This document shows, piece after piece, positions 57,450 to 64,000 of a stretch of DNA of 64,000 nt. Made by a program: the position numbers and the translations under genes. The DNA is taken from the NCBI RefSeq assembly GCF_036227485.1, contig NZ_CP109479.1:2666001-2730000 (forward strand), written 5' to 3'. This DNA comes from Streptomyces sp. NBC_01451 (lineage in GTDB: Bacteria; Actinomycetota; Actinomycetes; Streptomycetales; Streptomycetaceae). Position 1 is the stretch's first letter, and every line of letters begins with the position of its first letter. Below the pieces are notes generated by a model. That model was not told the origin of the DNA, made no database searches, and saw nothing but the letters and a program-made list of their open reading frames with translations.

Positions 57450-59357
57450 ATGCGCTTCCCCCGCGTCCCCGGACCCCGCAGCCTGGCCGCCCAGCTGTTC
57501 GCGATGCAGGCCGTGCTGATCGCGGTCGTGGTGGCCGGATGTGCGCTGTTCACGTACCTCAGCGACCGCAGTCAGGCCGAGGACGCGGCGGGCCGCCAGG
57601 CGATGGCCGTCGCCCGTTCCGTCGCGGACGCCCCCTCGGTGCGCGAGGCGATACTCACCGCTCCCGAACCGACGACGCTGCTCCAGCCGTACGCCCTCCA
57701 GGTGCAGCAGCACACGGACGTCGACTTCATCACGATCATGAACCCCGAGGGCATCCGCTGGACCCACCCCGACAAGGAGCAGATCGGGCAGCGCTTCCTC
57801 GGACACCGGGAGCGCGCGCTGCGCGGCGAGTCGTTCACGGAGGTGTTCTCCGGCACGCTCGGCCCGTCCGTCCGCGCGGTGACCCCGATCCGGGCCGACG
57901 GCTCCGAGAACCCCGACAGCGAGATCATCGGGCTGGTCAGCGCCGGTATCCGGGTCGAGGAGATCAGTGCCCGGGTCCAGGACCAGGTCACGGCGCTGAT
58001 CGGGGTCGCGGTGGGCGCGCTGGCGCTGGGCGCGATCGGCACGTACGTGATCAACGCGCGCCTGCGCCGCCACACGCACGGGATGAACGCGGCCGAGCTG
58101 AGCCGTATGCACGACTACCACCAGGCCGCCCTGCACGCCGTACGCGAGGGGCTGCTGATGCTGGACGGGCAGTACAAGGTGGCGCTGATGAACGACGGCG
58201 GGCGGGAGCTGCTGGGCGTCCCGGAGGAAGGCGCGGGCGCGGGTTCGGGCGCGAGTACGGGTACGGGTGCAGGTTCGGGCTCGGGTTCGGGCTCGGGCTC
58301 GGGTTCGGGAAGCGTCGTCGGCCGGTCCGTGGCCGAACTGGGGCTGCCGGCGCCGCTGACGGGTGCGCTGCTGTCGGCCGAGCCGCGTGTCGACGAGGTG
58401 CATCTGACCGCCGACCGGGTCCTGGTCGTCAACACCTCCCCGGTGTCGAGCGGCGAGCGCCGGGGCACGGTCGTCACCCTGCGCGATGTGACGGAACTCC
58501 AGTCCCTGATGGGCGAGTTGGACTCCGAACGCGGTTTCACGCAGGCGCTGCGCTCACAGGCGCACGAGGCCGCGAACCGCCTCCACACCGTCGTGTCCCT
58601 GATCGAGCTGGGCCGGGCCGAGGAGGCCGTGGACTTCGCGACCGCCGAACTGGAACTGGCCCAGGCGCTCACCGACCAGGTGGTCGCGGCGGTCAGCGAA
58701 CCGGTGCTGGCCGCCCTGCTGCTCGGCAAGACGGCGCAGGCGAACGAACGGGGCGTGGAGCTGGTGGTGTCGGAGGACAGCAGCCTCGACGACGGCCTCC
58801 TCCCCGACACGCTCCCCTCCCGCGACCTGGTCACCATCCTGGGCAACCTCATCGACAACGCGGTGGACGCGGCCCAGGGAAGCGTGGAGGGCGGCATGGG
58901 GGCGTCCCGGGTGACGGTGACGGCCCTGACGGAGGACTCCCTGCTCGTGCTGCGGGTGTCGGACACGGGCGCCGGCGTCGACCCGGCCCACGCCGAGGCG
59001 GTCTTCCAGCGGGGTTTCACGACGAAGCCCGCGGGACCGGGCGGTCGGGGTCTGGGGCTCGCTCTGGTACGGCAGGCGGTGGCACGGCACGACGGGACGC
59101 TGACGGTGGCCGAAGCGGCCTGCGGCGGGGCGGAGTTCGAGGTACGGCTGCCGTTGCCTAAGGTGGCGGCGCCCGTGCCGGTTCCGGCAACGAACGCTCC
59201 GGGACGTCACGCTCCCATCGGCTCCACCACTACCGAGCCCGGCACTGAGGCCCCTGAAACCACCGAAACCGCCAAGACCACCGCAACTGCCAAGACCGCC
59301 GAGACCGCCGAGACCGCCGAGCACACCGAGCCCGCCTTGCCAGGAGGCGACGCATGA
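57450..59357 (+). CDS. CitA/DcuS-family sensor histidine kinase
   Basis: A 635-residue kinase: transmembrane helix (about 12-37), extracytoplasmic PDC/sCACHE domain (to about 180) with the FITIMNPEGIRWTHP block typical of dicarboxylate sensors, a second helix (about 183-203), a cytoplasmic PAS domain, a phosphoacceptor SQAHEAANRLH (His372) and a HATPase domain (NLIDNAVDA, DTGAGV, GGRGLGLALV). The PAS domain is interrupted at about 262-288 by a pure Gly-Ser tract, and the C-terminal 60 residues are Thr-Glu-Ala repeats. Its stop overlaps the regulator start by 4 bp. It likely senses citrate or C4-dicarboxylates and induces dctA. Confidence 0.93.
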   Translation: MRFPRVPGPRSLAAQLFAMQAVLIAVVVAGCALFTYLSDRSQAEDAAGRQAMAVARSVADAPSVREAILTAPEPTTLLQPYALQVQQHTDVDFITIMNPEGIRWTHPDKEQIGQRFLGHRERALRGESFTEVFSGTLGPSVRAVTPIRADGSENPDSEIIGLVSAGIRVEEISARVQDQVTALIGVAVGALALGAIGTYVINARLRRHTHGMNAAELSRMHDYHQAALHAVREGLLMLDGQYKVALMNDGGRELLGVPEEGAGAGSGASTGTGAGSGSGSGSGSGSGSVVGRSVAELGLPAPLTGALLSAEPRVDEVHLTADRVLVVNTSPVSSGERRGTVVTLRDVTELQSLMGELDSERGFTQALRSQAHEAANRLHTVVSLIELGRAEEAVDFATAELELAQALTDQVVAAVSEPVLAALLLGKTAQANERGVELVVSEDSSLDDGLLPDTLPSRDLVTILGNLIDNAVDAAQGSVEGGMGASRVTVTALTEDSLLVLRVSDTGAGVDPAHAEAVFQRGFTTKPAGPGGRGLGLALVRQAVARHDGTLTVAEAACGGAEFEVRLPLPKVAAPVPVPATNAPGRHAPIGSTTTEPGTEAPETTETAKTTATAKTAETAETAEHTEPALPGGDA

Positions 59358-60094
59358 CCGACCCGAGAGACCCGAGAGACACGACGCGCAGAGACACGAC
59401 GACCGACCCCATCCGCGTTCTCGTCGTGGAGGACGACCCGGTCGCCGCCGACGCGCACGTCATGTACGTCGGCCGGGTGCCCGGGTTCACCGCCGTGGGC
59501 AAGGCGCACACGGGCGCGGAGGCGCGGCGCGCGCTGGACCGTACGCCCGTCGACCTGCTCCTGCTCGACCTGCACCTGCCCGACGGACACGGGCTTCAGC
59601 TGGCCCGCTCGCTGCGGGCGGCCGGCTATCACGCGGACGTGATAGCGGTGACGTCGGCACGGGACCTGGCGGTGGTCCGGGAGGGGGTCTCGCTGGGGGT
59701 CGTGCAGTACGTGCTCAAGCCGTTCACCTTCGCGACCCTCCGGGACCGGCTGGTGCGGTACGCCGAGTACCACGCGTCGGCGGGCGAGGCGAGCGGCCAG
59801 GACGAGGTCGACCGCGCGCTGGCCACCCTGCGCGCACCGGGCCCCGCCGCCCTCCCCAAGGGCCTGAGCGCCCCCACGCTGGAACGGGTCACACTGACTC
59901 TCCGGGCCAGCACCGAGGGCCTCACCGCGGCCGGGGTCGCCGAGGAGGTAGGCATCTCGCGCATCACGGCCCGGCGTTACCTGGAACACCTGGTGGACGC
60001 GGGCCGAGCGGCGCGGAGCCCGCAGTACGGGCAGGTGGGGCGGCCGGAGTTGCAGTACCGGTGGGTGAAGGGCCAGCGGGAGAAAGGGAGTTGA
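59354..60094 (+). CDS. CitB/DcuR-family response regulator
   Basis: A 246-residue regulator: receiver domain with VVEDDPVAADAH, phosphoacceptor Asp72 in LLLLDLHLPDGHG and the Lys in YVLKPFTF. The C-terminal part has the helix-turn-helix TAAGVAEEVGISRITARRYLEHL seen in CitB/DcuR proteins. The first 18 residues (DPRDPRDTTRRDTTTD) are a short repeat not found in most homologues. ATG 59354 overlaps the kinase stop. It should bind the 205-bp gap upstream of the kinase gene and dctA. Confidence 0.93.
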   Translation: MTDPRDPRDTTRRDTTTDPIRVLVVEDDPVAADAHVMYVGRVPGFTAVGKAHTGAEARRALDRTPVDLLLLDLHLPDGHGLQLARSLRAAGYHADVIAVTSARDLAVVREGVSLGVVQYVLKPFTFATLRDRLVRYAEYHASAGEASGQDEVDRALATLRAPGPAALPKGLSAPTLERVTLTLRASTEGLTAAGVAEEVGISRITARRYLEHLVDAGRAARSPQYGQVGRPELQYRWVKGQREKGS

Positions 60095-60252
60095 GCGGGA
60101 CTGCCCCGACCTCCCGCCCAGTGGACAGCGAGACCGGCGAGCGGGACGAGGCAGAAGGCCGGCAGATCGGTGACGCACTGATCGACTTCGCGGGAACTCC
60201 GCCACAGATCGCGCGTCGCCACAGCCGCCGGCCCCGCCGCCGGAAAACCTCC

Positions 60253-60702
60253 TCAGGCCTCGGGCAGCACCCCAGGCCTGAACGGCTCCACCCCCACAAC
60301 CCGCCGCACCCGTGTCACCTCGATGAGCAGCATCACGCGCCGCTCCCCCGGCAGCAGCCACGGGTACCGGTCCTGGTCGATGTACTTCTTGGTGAGCCGG
60401 TCCATGGAACGTTCCGCCTCCTCGCCCTCGACGAACCGCACCACGCGCCCCCGGATCTCCGCACGGTCGTACGGGTTCTCGGGGTCGTGGTGCGAGAGCG
60501 ACACGTTGGGATTGATACGGAGGTTCTCCTCCTTCACGCGGCCGATGGCCGTGTTGACCATGACGTGGTCGCCCTCGATGTCGACCCACATCGGCGACAC
60601 CTGCGGCATCCCGTCCGCACCGACCGTCGCGAGGTGCCAGAAGTTCGGGGCGAGCAGCCGCTCCCGTATGTGCCCCTCGATCTTCTCCGTCTTACCACTC
60701 AC
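60253..60702 (-). CDS. PPOX-class (F420/FMN split-barrel) oxidoreductase-like protein
   Basis: A 149-residue split-barrel protein: ERLLAPNFWHLATVGADGMPQ is written here as the typical opening strand, then VSPMWVDIEGDHVMVNT, VKEENLRINPNVSLS and IRGRVVRFVEG. The pattern matches actinobacterial PPOX-class F420-dependent or FMN-binding enzymes, whose substrates include biliverdin, fatty acids and flavin-linked small molecules. GTG 60702 is used; a TTG 33 bp upstream would add Trp/Gly-rich residues. Cofactor cannot be settled by eye. It stands alone, convergent with the response-regulator gene. Confidence 0.8.
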   Translation of the reverse strand: MSGKTEKIEGHIRERLLAPNFWHLATVGADGMPQVSPMWVDIEGDHVMVNTAIGRVKEENLRINPNVSLSHHDPENPYDRAEIRGRVVRFVEGEEAERSMDRLTKKYIDQDRYPWLLPGERRVMLLIEVTRVRRVVGVEPFRPGVLPEA

Positions 60703-61352
60703 AGGACCACCCCACCACTTTCCGATGCCACCCAATGCCGGCCGATGTCAGCCGATGCCGCACTACGCCACTCGACGCCGCTCGACGCGCTCAGAAGCCC
60801 GCCGGACCGGCCGCCGCGGCAGCCCGGCCCATCCTGACCGCGGCCCGCGGCTTTCGGCAACGGTACGTGCCCCCTGCCTTCCAGGAATCCCAACATGCCC
60901 GCCTGAACACGTACTTGACGCTCGCACGCCCATCGGACACAAAGGAGTGACGACCCCCACGACAGCCGAGGCAACGACGACAGGACACCGGCGACCCTCC
61001 GGCGGACCGCTCAATTCGCGCCGCCCCTACTCACCAGTCACCCGCCCCACCCCGCCCCACCGAACCCTCCACCACACCGCACCCACCTTCGACACCCACT
61101 CACAGTGCCGATACCTCACCGTCTCAAGCCCTCGCCCACCCCACCGCCGAACGCTCGCGCATATGCCCCACCACCTTGCCGTTCGCACGATCCGCCACCC
61201 GCGGAAGGCAACCACGCACTCCTCGTCCACCCCCCACCCCACGCGCTCCGGCCGGCACCGGACCAGCCCGAATCGGCCCCGAACCCGTAGCTTCCTACAA
61301 TCCGTGATTGTGGCCGAACAGAACGTAGTCACCGTCGCTCCGCACCCCTAGC
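60703..61352. other. 650-bp non-coding gap with a possible leaderless 13-codon ORF
   Basis: No full gene is supported: open frames here lack the codon bias of real genes. CCGATG-type short repeats occur at about 60722-60762, and a C-rich, purine-poor stretch runs from about 61020 to 61250. Near the right end TACAAT (61296-61301) is a good -10 box. GTG 61310 lies 8 nt after it and opens a 13-codon frame ending TAG 61349-61351, directly before the XRE-like gene. Confidence 0.4.
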
Positions 61353-62105
61353 TTGTGGCGCGTGCGCCGACCCCCAGTTCCACCCCCACCGCCCACGCCG
61401 CCGACCCCGCCCTTCGACGCCCACGCCGCCCGCAGACTCCGTGTGGCCCTCGGGATGGGCCCCGAACACGTCGCGTACGGGATGCGGGTCTCGTACGGGC
61501 TGCCGTACGTCACGCCCGACCACGTGATCGCCTGGGAACGCAACATCATGGCCCCGGGCACCAGCGAACTCACCGCTCTAGCCGGTGTGTTGTGGTGTGC
61601 ACCCTGCGAACTGATCGGCCGTCCCCGCACCTTGCGCGAGCACCGTGCCACGCGCGGACTCGGCGCCGAGGACGTCGCCCGGGCCGTCGGGCTCGAACTC
61701 CTCGTCTACATACGGATGGAGGAGAGCGGCGAGTGGCGCGGAACCGAACGGCAGTCCGCGATCCTCGCCGAGGTGCTCGAACTCTCGCTCGCCGATTTCA
61801 TGGCTCTCACCGGCCTCGACGGCAAGCTCGCGGGCCTGCTGCGCAGCGCGGTCACGACGCGCTGGCAGGCGTACGTCCGCCCCGTCAACAAGATGGTGCC
61901 GCTGAACCGGCGGCTCCTGGAGAGCACCCTCCAGGAGCTGCATCGCTACTACCAGGGGCAGTTGGCCGCCAACCTGACCTGGTCGGACGGCGCCGCGGCA
62001 ACAGCGGCGACGACCGAGGCGAGTCACACCGGCCGCGACTTCCTCGACCGGATCGTGGAGCACTTCTGGGCGAGGGTCGACTCCCTCGCCCCCAACACCC
62101 CTTGA
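61353..62105 (+). CDS. XRE-like helix-turn-helix regulator
   Basis: A protein of about 250 residues that begins with a Pro-rich segment (PPVPPPPPTPPTPP), then two helix-turn-helix-like units: LRVALGMGPEHVAYGMRVS with DHVIAWERN, and LREHRATRGLGAEDVARAVG with YIRMEESGEWRG. A helical C-terminal domain follows (PLNRRLLESTLQELHRYYQG). It appears to be a Streptomyces-specific DNA-binding protein; its regulon is unknown. The start is unsure: TTG 61353 or GTG 61362. No ribosome binding site precedes either, and a TAGCTT at 61349-61354 could be a -10 box for a leaderless start at 61362. Confidence 0.78.
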   Translation: MWRVRRPPVPPPPPTPPTPPFDAHAARRLRVALGMGPEHVAYGMRVSYGLPYVTPDHVIAWERNIMAPGTSELTALAGVLWCAPCELIGRPRTLREHRATRGLGAEDVARAVGLELLVYIRMEESGEWRGTERQSAILAEVLELSLADFMALTGLDGKLAGLLRSAVTTRWQAYVRPVNKMVPLNRRLLESTLQELHRYYQGQLAANLTWSDGAAATAATTEASHTGRDFLDRIVEHFWARVDSLAPNTP

Positions 62106-62192
62106 CCGGCCGGAGACCAACAACGACAACCAGTCCGACCGGACCAACGAGGACAACCAGACCGACCACTCGTCCTACGAGGGCTACGCGGC

Positions 62193-63218
62193 CTAGAAGA
62201 CCGACTCCGCCTCGTCCATCCGGTCCTTCGGGACCGTCTTCAGCTCGGTGACCGCCTCCGCCAGCGGCACCATCACCACGTCCGTCCCGCGCAGCGCCGT
62301 CATCCGTCCGAACTGGCCCTGGTGCGCGGCCTCCACCGCGTGCCAGCCGAACCGGGTCGCGAGGACGCGGTCGTACGCGGTGGGCGTGCCGCCGCGCTGG
62401 ATGTGGCCGAGGATGACCGGCTTGGCCTCCTTGCCGAGCCGGCGTTCCAGCTCGTACGCGAGTGCCGTACCGATGCCCTGGAAGCGCTCGTGGCCGAACT
62501 GGTCGATCGCGCCGTGGCCGTAGTCCATGCTGCCCTCGGCGGGGTGCGCGCCCTCGGCGACGCAGATGACCGCGAACTTCTTGCCGCGGGCGAACCGTGC
62601 CTCGACCATCTTCACGAGGTGGGCGGGGTCGAAGGGCCGTTCGGGGAGGCAGATGCCGTGGGCGCCGGCGGCCATGCCGGACTCCAGGGCGATCCAGCCC
62701 GCGTGCCGACCCATGACCTCGACGACCATCACCCGCTGGTGGGACTCGGCGGTGGTCTTCAGGCGGTCCATCGCCTCCGTGGCGACACCCACCGCCGTGT
62801 CGAAGCCGAAGGTGCGGTCCGTCGACGAGATGTCGTTGTCGATCGTCTTCGGGACGCCGACCACCGGCAGGCGGGCGTCGCTCAGCATCCGTGCCGCCGT
62901 CAGCGTGCCTTCGCCGCCGATCGGGATCAGGACGTCGATACCGAACTCGCGGGCCATGTCCTGCGCGTTCTCGCAGGCCTCGCGCAGCCGGTCGCGCTGG
63001 AGCCGGGACGAGCCGAGGATGGTGCCGCCGCGGGCGAGGATGCCGCTGACGTCGTCGAGGTCGAGGGTGCGGTAGCGGCCGTCGAGCAGCCCCGCGTAAC
63101 CGTCCTCGAAGCCGATGACCTCGTCGTCGTACTGGGTGACCGCCCGGTGCACGACCGACCGGATCACTGCGTTCAGGCCCGGACAGTCGCCGCCTGCGGT
63201 GAGAACTCCGATGCGCAT
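62193..63218 (-). CDS. pfkA: 6-phosphofructokinase (group III, PfkA)
   Basis: A 341-residue PFK. Motifs are LTAGGDCPGLNAVIR, GGEGT (101-105), PKTIDND (123-129), TAVGVATEAMDRL and the MGRHAGWIAL effector-binding block. Gly104 indicates ATP as phosphoryl donor, while Lys124 is the residue found in PPi enzymes; this combination marks group III actinobacterial PFKs. It phosphorylates fructose-6-phosphate in glycolysis. ATG 63218 starts the conserved MRIGVLTAGGD. It is divergent from pta, with about 216 bp between, as in S. coelicolor from memory. Confidence 0.96.
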   Translation of the reverse strand: MRIGVLTAGGDCPGLNAVIRSVVHRAVTQYDDEVIGFEDGYAGLLDGRYRTLDLDDVSGILARGGTILGSSRLQRDRLREACENAQDMAREFGIDVLIPIGGEGTLTAARMLSDARLPVVGVPKTIDNDISSTDRTFGFDTAVGVATEAMDRLKTTAESHQRVMVVEVMGRHAGWIALESGMAAGAHGICLPERPFDPAHLVKMVEARFARGKKFAVICVAEGAHPAEGSMDYGHGAIDQFGHERFQGIGTALAYELERRLGKEAKPVILGHIQRGGTPTAYDRVLATRFGWHAVEAAHQGQFGRMTALRGTDVVMVPLAEAVTELKTVPKDRMDEAESVF

Positions 63219-63438
63219 CGTGCTGTGTCTCCTGATCGCTTTGCTGGCTCTGATCGTTCTGATCGCTGTGATGGCGCTGCTTGCCGGTGATGCCGGTGAG
63301 TCACTGCAATTGTTTCACGCCCTGGCCCGGCCCTCGATCCTGGCGGGCGCCGTAGCCAGCGCCGCGGGTACTGTCAAGAGGGTTCCGCTCACCGCGGTGA
63401 GCCCTGTTCGCGAGCATGGAAACGGAGAGCACGCGTGA
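63211..63438 (+). CDS. Doubtful small membrane-protein ORF upstream of pta
   Basis: A 75-codon frame starts at ATG 63211 and ends in a TGA that overlaps the pta GTG (GTGA). Its first 24 residues (after MRIVLC, LLIALLALIVLIAVMALL) would form one hydrophobic helix. Third-position GC is only about 72 percent, well below neighbouring genes, and the hydrophobic part comes from CTGATCG direct repeats that may simply be promoter-region sequence. The start also overlaps the pfkA start on the other strand. I list it as a low-confidence candidate. Confidence 0.2.
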   Translation: MRIVLCLLIALLALIVLIAVMALLAGDAGESLQLFHALARPSILAGAVASAAGTVKRVPLTAVSPVREHGNGEHA

Positions 63439-64000
63439 CGACCCGCAGCGTGTACGTGACCGGTATCGACCGGGGCGACGGCCGCCAGGTCGTCGAGCTG
63501 GGGGTCATGGAACTCCTGACCCGGCAGGTCGATCGCGTGGGCGTCTTCCGCCCCCTGGTGCACGACAACCCGGACCGCCTCTTCGAGCTGCTGCGCGCCC
63601 GCTACCGCCTCTCCCAGGACCCGGCGACCGTGTACGGCATGGACTACCCGGAGGCGTCCGCGCTCCAGGCCGAGCAGGGCACCGACGAGCTCGTCTCCAC
63701 CCTCGTCGACCGCTTCCTGCGCGTCGCCCGCGAGTACGACGTCGTCCTCGTCCTGGGAACCGACTTCGCCGACACCCAGTTCCCGGACGAGCTGGCCCTC
63801 AACGCGCGCCTCGCGAACGAGTTCGGCGCGTCCGTCGTCGCGGTGGTCGGCGGACGCAACCAGACCGCCGAGTCGGTGCTCGCCGAGACGCGCAACGCGT
63901 ACCGCGCGTACGAGGCGCTGGGCTGCGACGTCCTCGCCATGATCGCCAACCGCGTCGCCCGCGAGGACCGCGCCGGTATCGCCGAGGGCCTCGGCTCCCG
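63435..64000 (+). CDS. pta: Phosphate acetyltransferase Pta, N-terminal part (3' truncated)
   Basis: The first 188 residues of the long (about 700-residue) form of Pta. The visible portion is the DRTGG/BioD-like regulatory domain: SVYVTGIDRGDGRQVVELG, DRVGVFRPLV, YDVVLVLGTDF and VVAVVGGRNQTAESV. The catalytic domain lies beyond the window. The P-loop position reads GIDRGDGRQ, lacking the Lys of the nucleotide-binding loop. Pta converts acetyl-CoA and phosphate to acetyl-phosphate; ackA normally follows. GTG 63435 has GGAGAG upstream. Divergent from pfkA. Confidence 0.93.
   Translation, partial: MTTRSVYVTGIDRGDGRQVVELGVMELLTRQVDRVGVFRPLVHDNPDRLFELLRARYRLSQDPATVYGMDYPEASALQAEQGTDELVSTLVDRFLRVAREYDVVLVLGTDFADTQFPDELALNARLANEFGASVVAVVGGRNQTAESVLAETRNAYRAYEALGCDVLAMIANRVAREDRAGIAEGLGS

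Noticed and set aside
61355..62251. Alternative 298-codon frame overlapping the XRE-like gene
   Set aside because: Its translation is Arg/Pro-rich low-complexity sequence, while the 61353 frame shows helix-turn-helix features.

Overview
The window is a stretch of a Streptomyces (or very close actinomycete) chromosome. Base composition is very GC-rich, nearly every real gene has G or C at almost all third codon positions, and GTG/TTG starts are common. The gene set is typical of the genus: the GlgE alpha-glucan/trehalose cluster, a mycothiol-type isomerase, HelR, an EF-hand protein and group III PFK. From memory, the order pta - pfkA - dicarboxylate two-component system - glgB - mak - treS - glgE - glgP - metalloproteases - ABC exporters - glgX - L,D-transpeptidases - EF-hand matches the S. 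coelicolor SCO542x-546x core region. I see no tRNA, rRNA, CRISPR array or intact mobile element.

Layout. 0-9.5 kb: a GH25 lysozyme-like protein, a small EF-hand protein, a MerR/GNAT divergent pair, a coupled pair of lipoproteins (YVTN propeller and a variant NodB deacetylase), an RsbW-like ATPase, a crotonase, and two tandem L,D-transpeptidase lipoproteins. 9.7-12.6 kb: glgX and a GNAT gene that overlap tail to tail. 12.7-13.4 kb: a scar containing a frameshifted IS200/IS605-type transposase. 13.4-17.0 kb: an operon of ABC ATPase, permease, histidine kinase and NarL-type regulator, with a 22-bp palindrome upstream. 17.2-24.7 kb: four overlapping half-size ABC exporters forming two heterodimers; the second pair shows strikingly complementary loss of nucleotide-site motifs. 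24.9-29.0 kb: duplicated M4 metalloproteases sharing a conserved upstream block. 29.2-31.9 kb: a DUF1990-like gene and a membrane Ser/Thr kinase with peptidoglycan-binding and ricin-type ectodomains.

31.9-44.5 kb is the glucan core. glgP (minus strand) lies opposite a subtilase and the operon glgE-treS-mak-glgB. Trehalose is isomerised to maltose (TreS), phosphorylated (Mak), polymerised as maltosyl units (GlgE) and branched (GlgB). GlgP and GlgX degrade the polymer. pfkA and pta at the right edge belong to lower carbon metabolism. 44.6-52.2 kb: a P450 lacking a recognisable ExxR motif, helR, a MerR-thioredoxin operon, an Lrp-like regulator divergent from an epimerase, an ASCH protein and a mycothiol-type isomerase. 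52.2-57.2 kb: a MarR regulator with a nested operator, a 14-TM MFS pump opposite its TetR regulator with three matching operators, and dctA. 57.4-64 kb: a CitA/DcuS-type two-component system, a PPOX-type flavoprotein, an XRE-like regulator, pfkA and the 5' part of pta.

Regulatory structure is unusually readable. Two MerR genes have promoters with 19-bp spacers that place the start codon at the predicted transcription start. TetR and MarR sites are clean dyads, and several perfect hairpins separate transcription units. A recurring oddity is short-period (6-, 9- or 12-bp) repeat tracts inside otherwise unrelated proteins.
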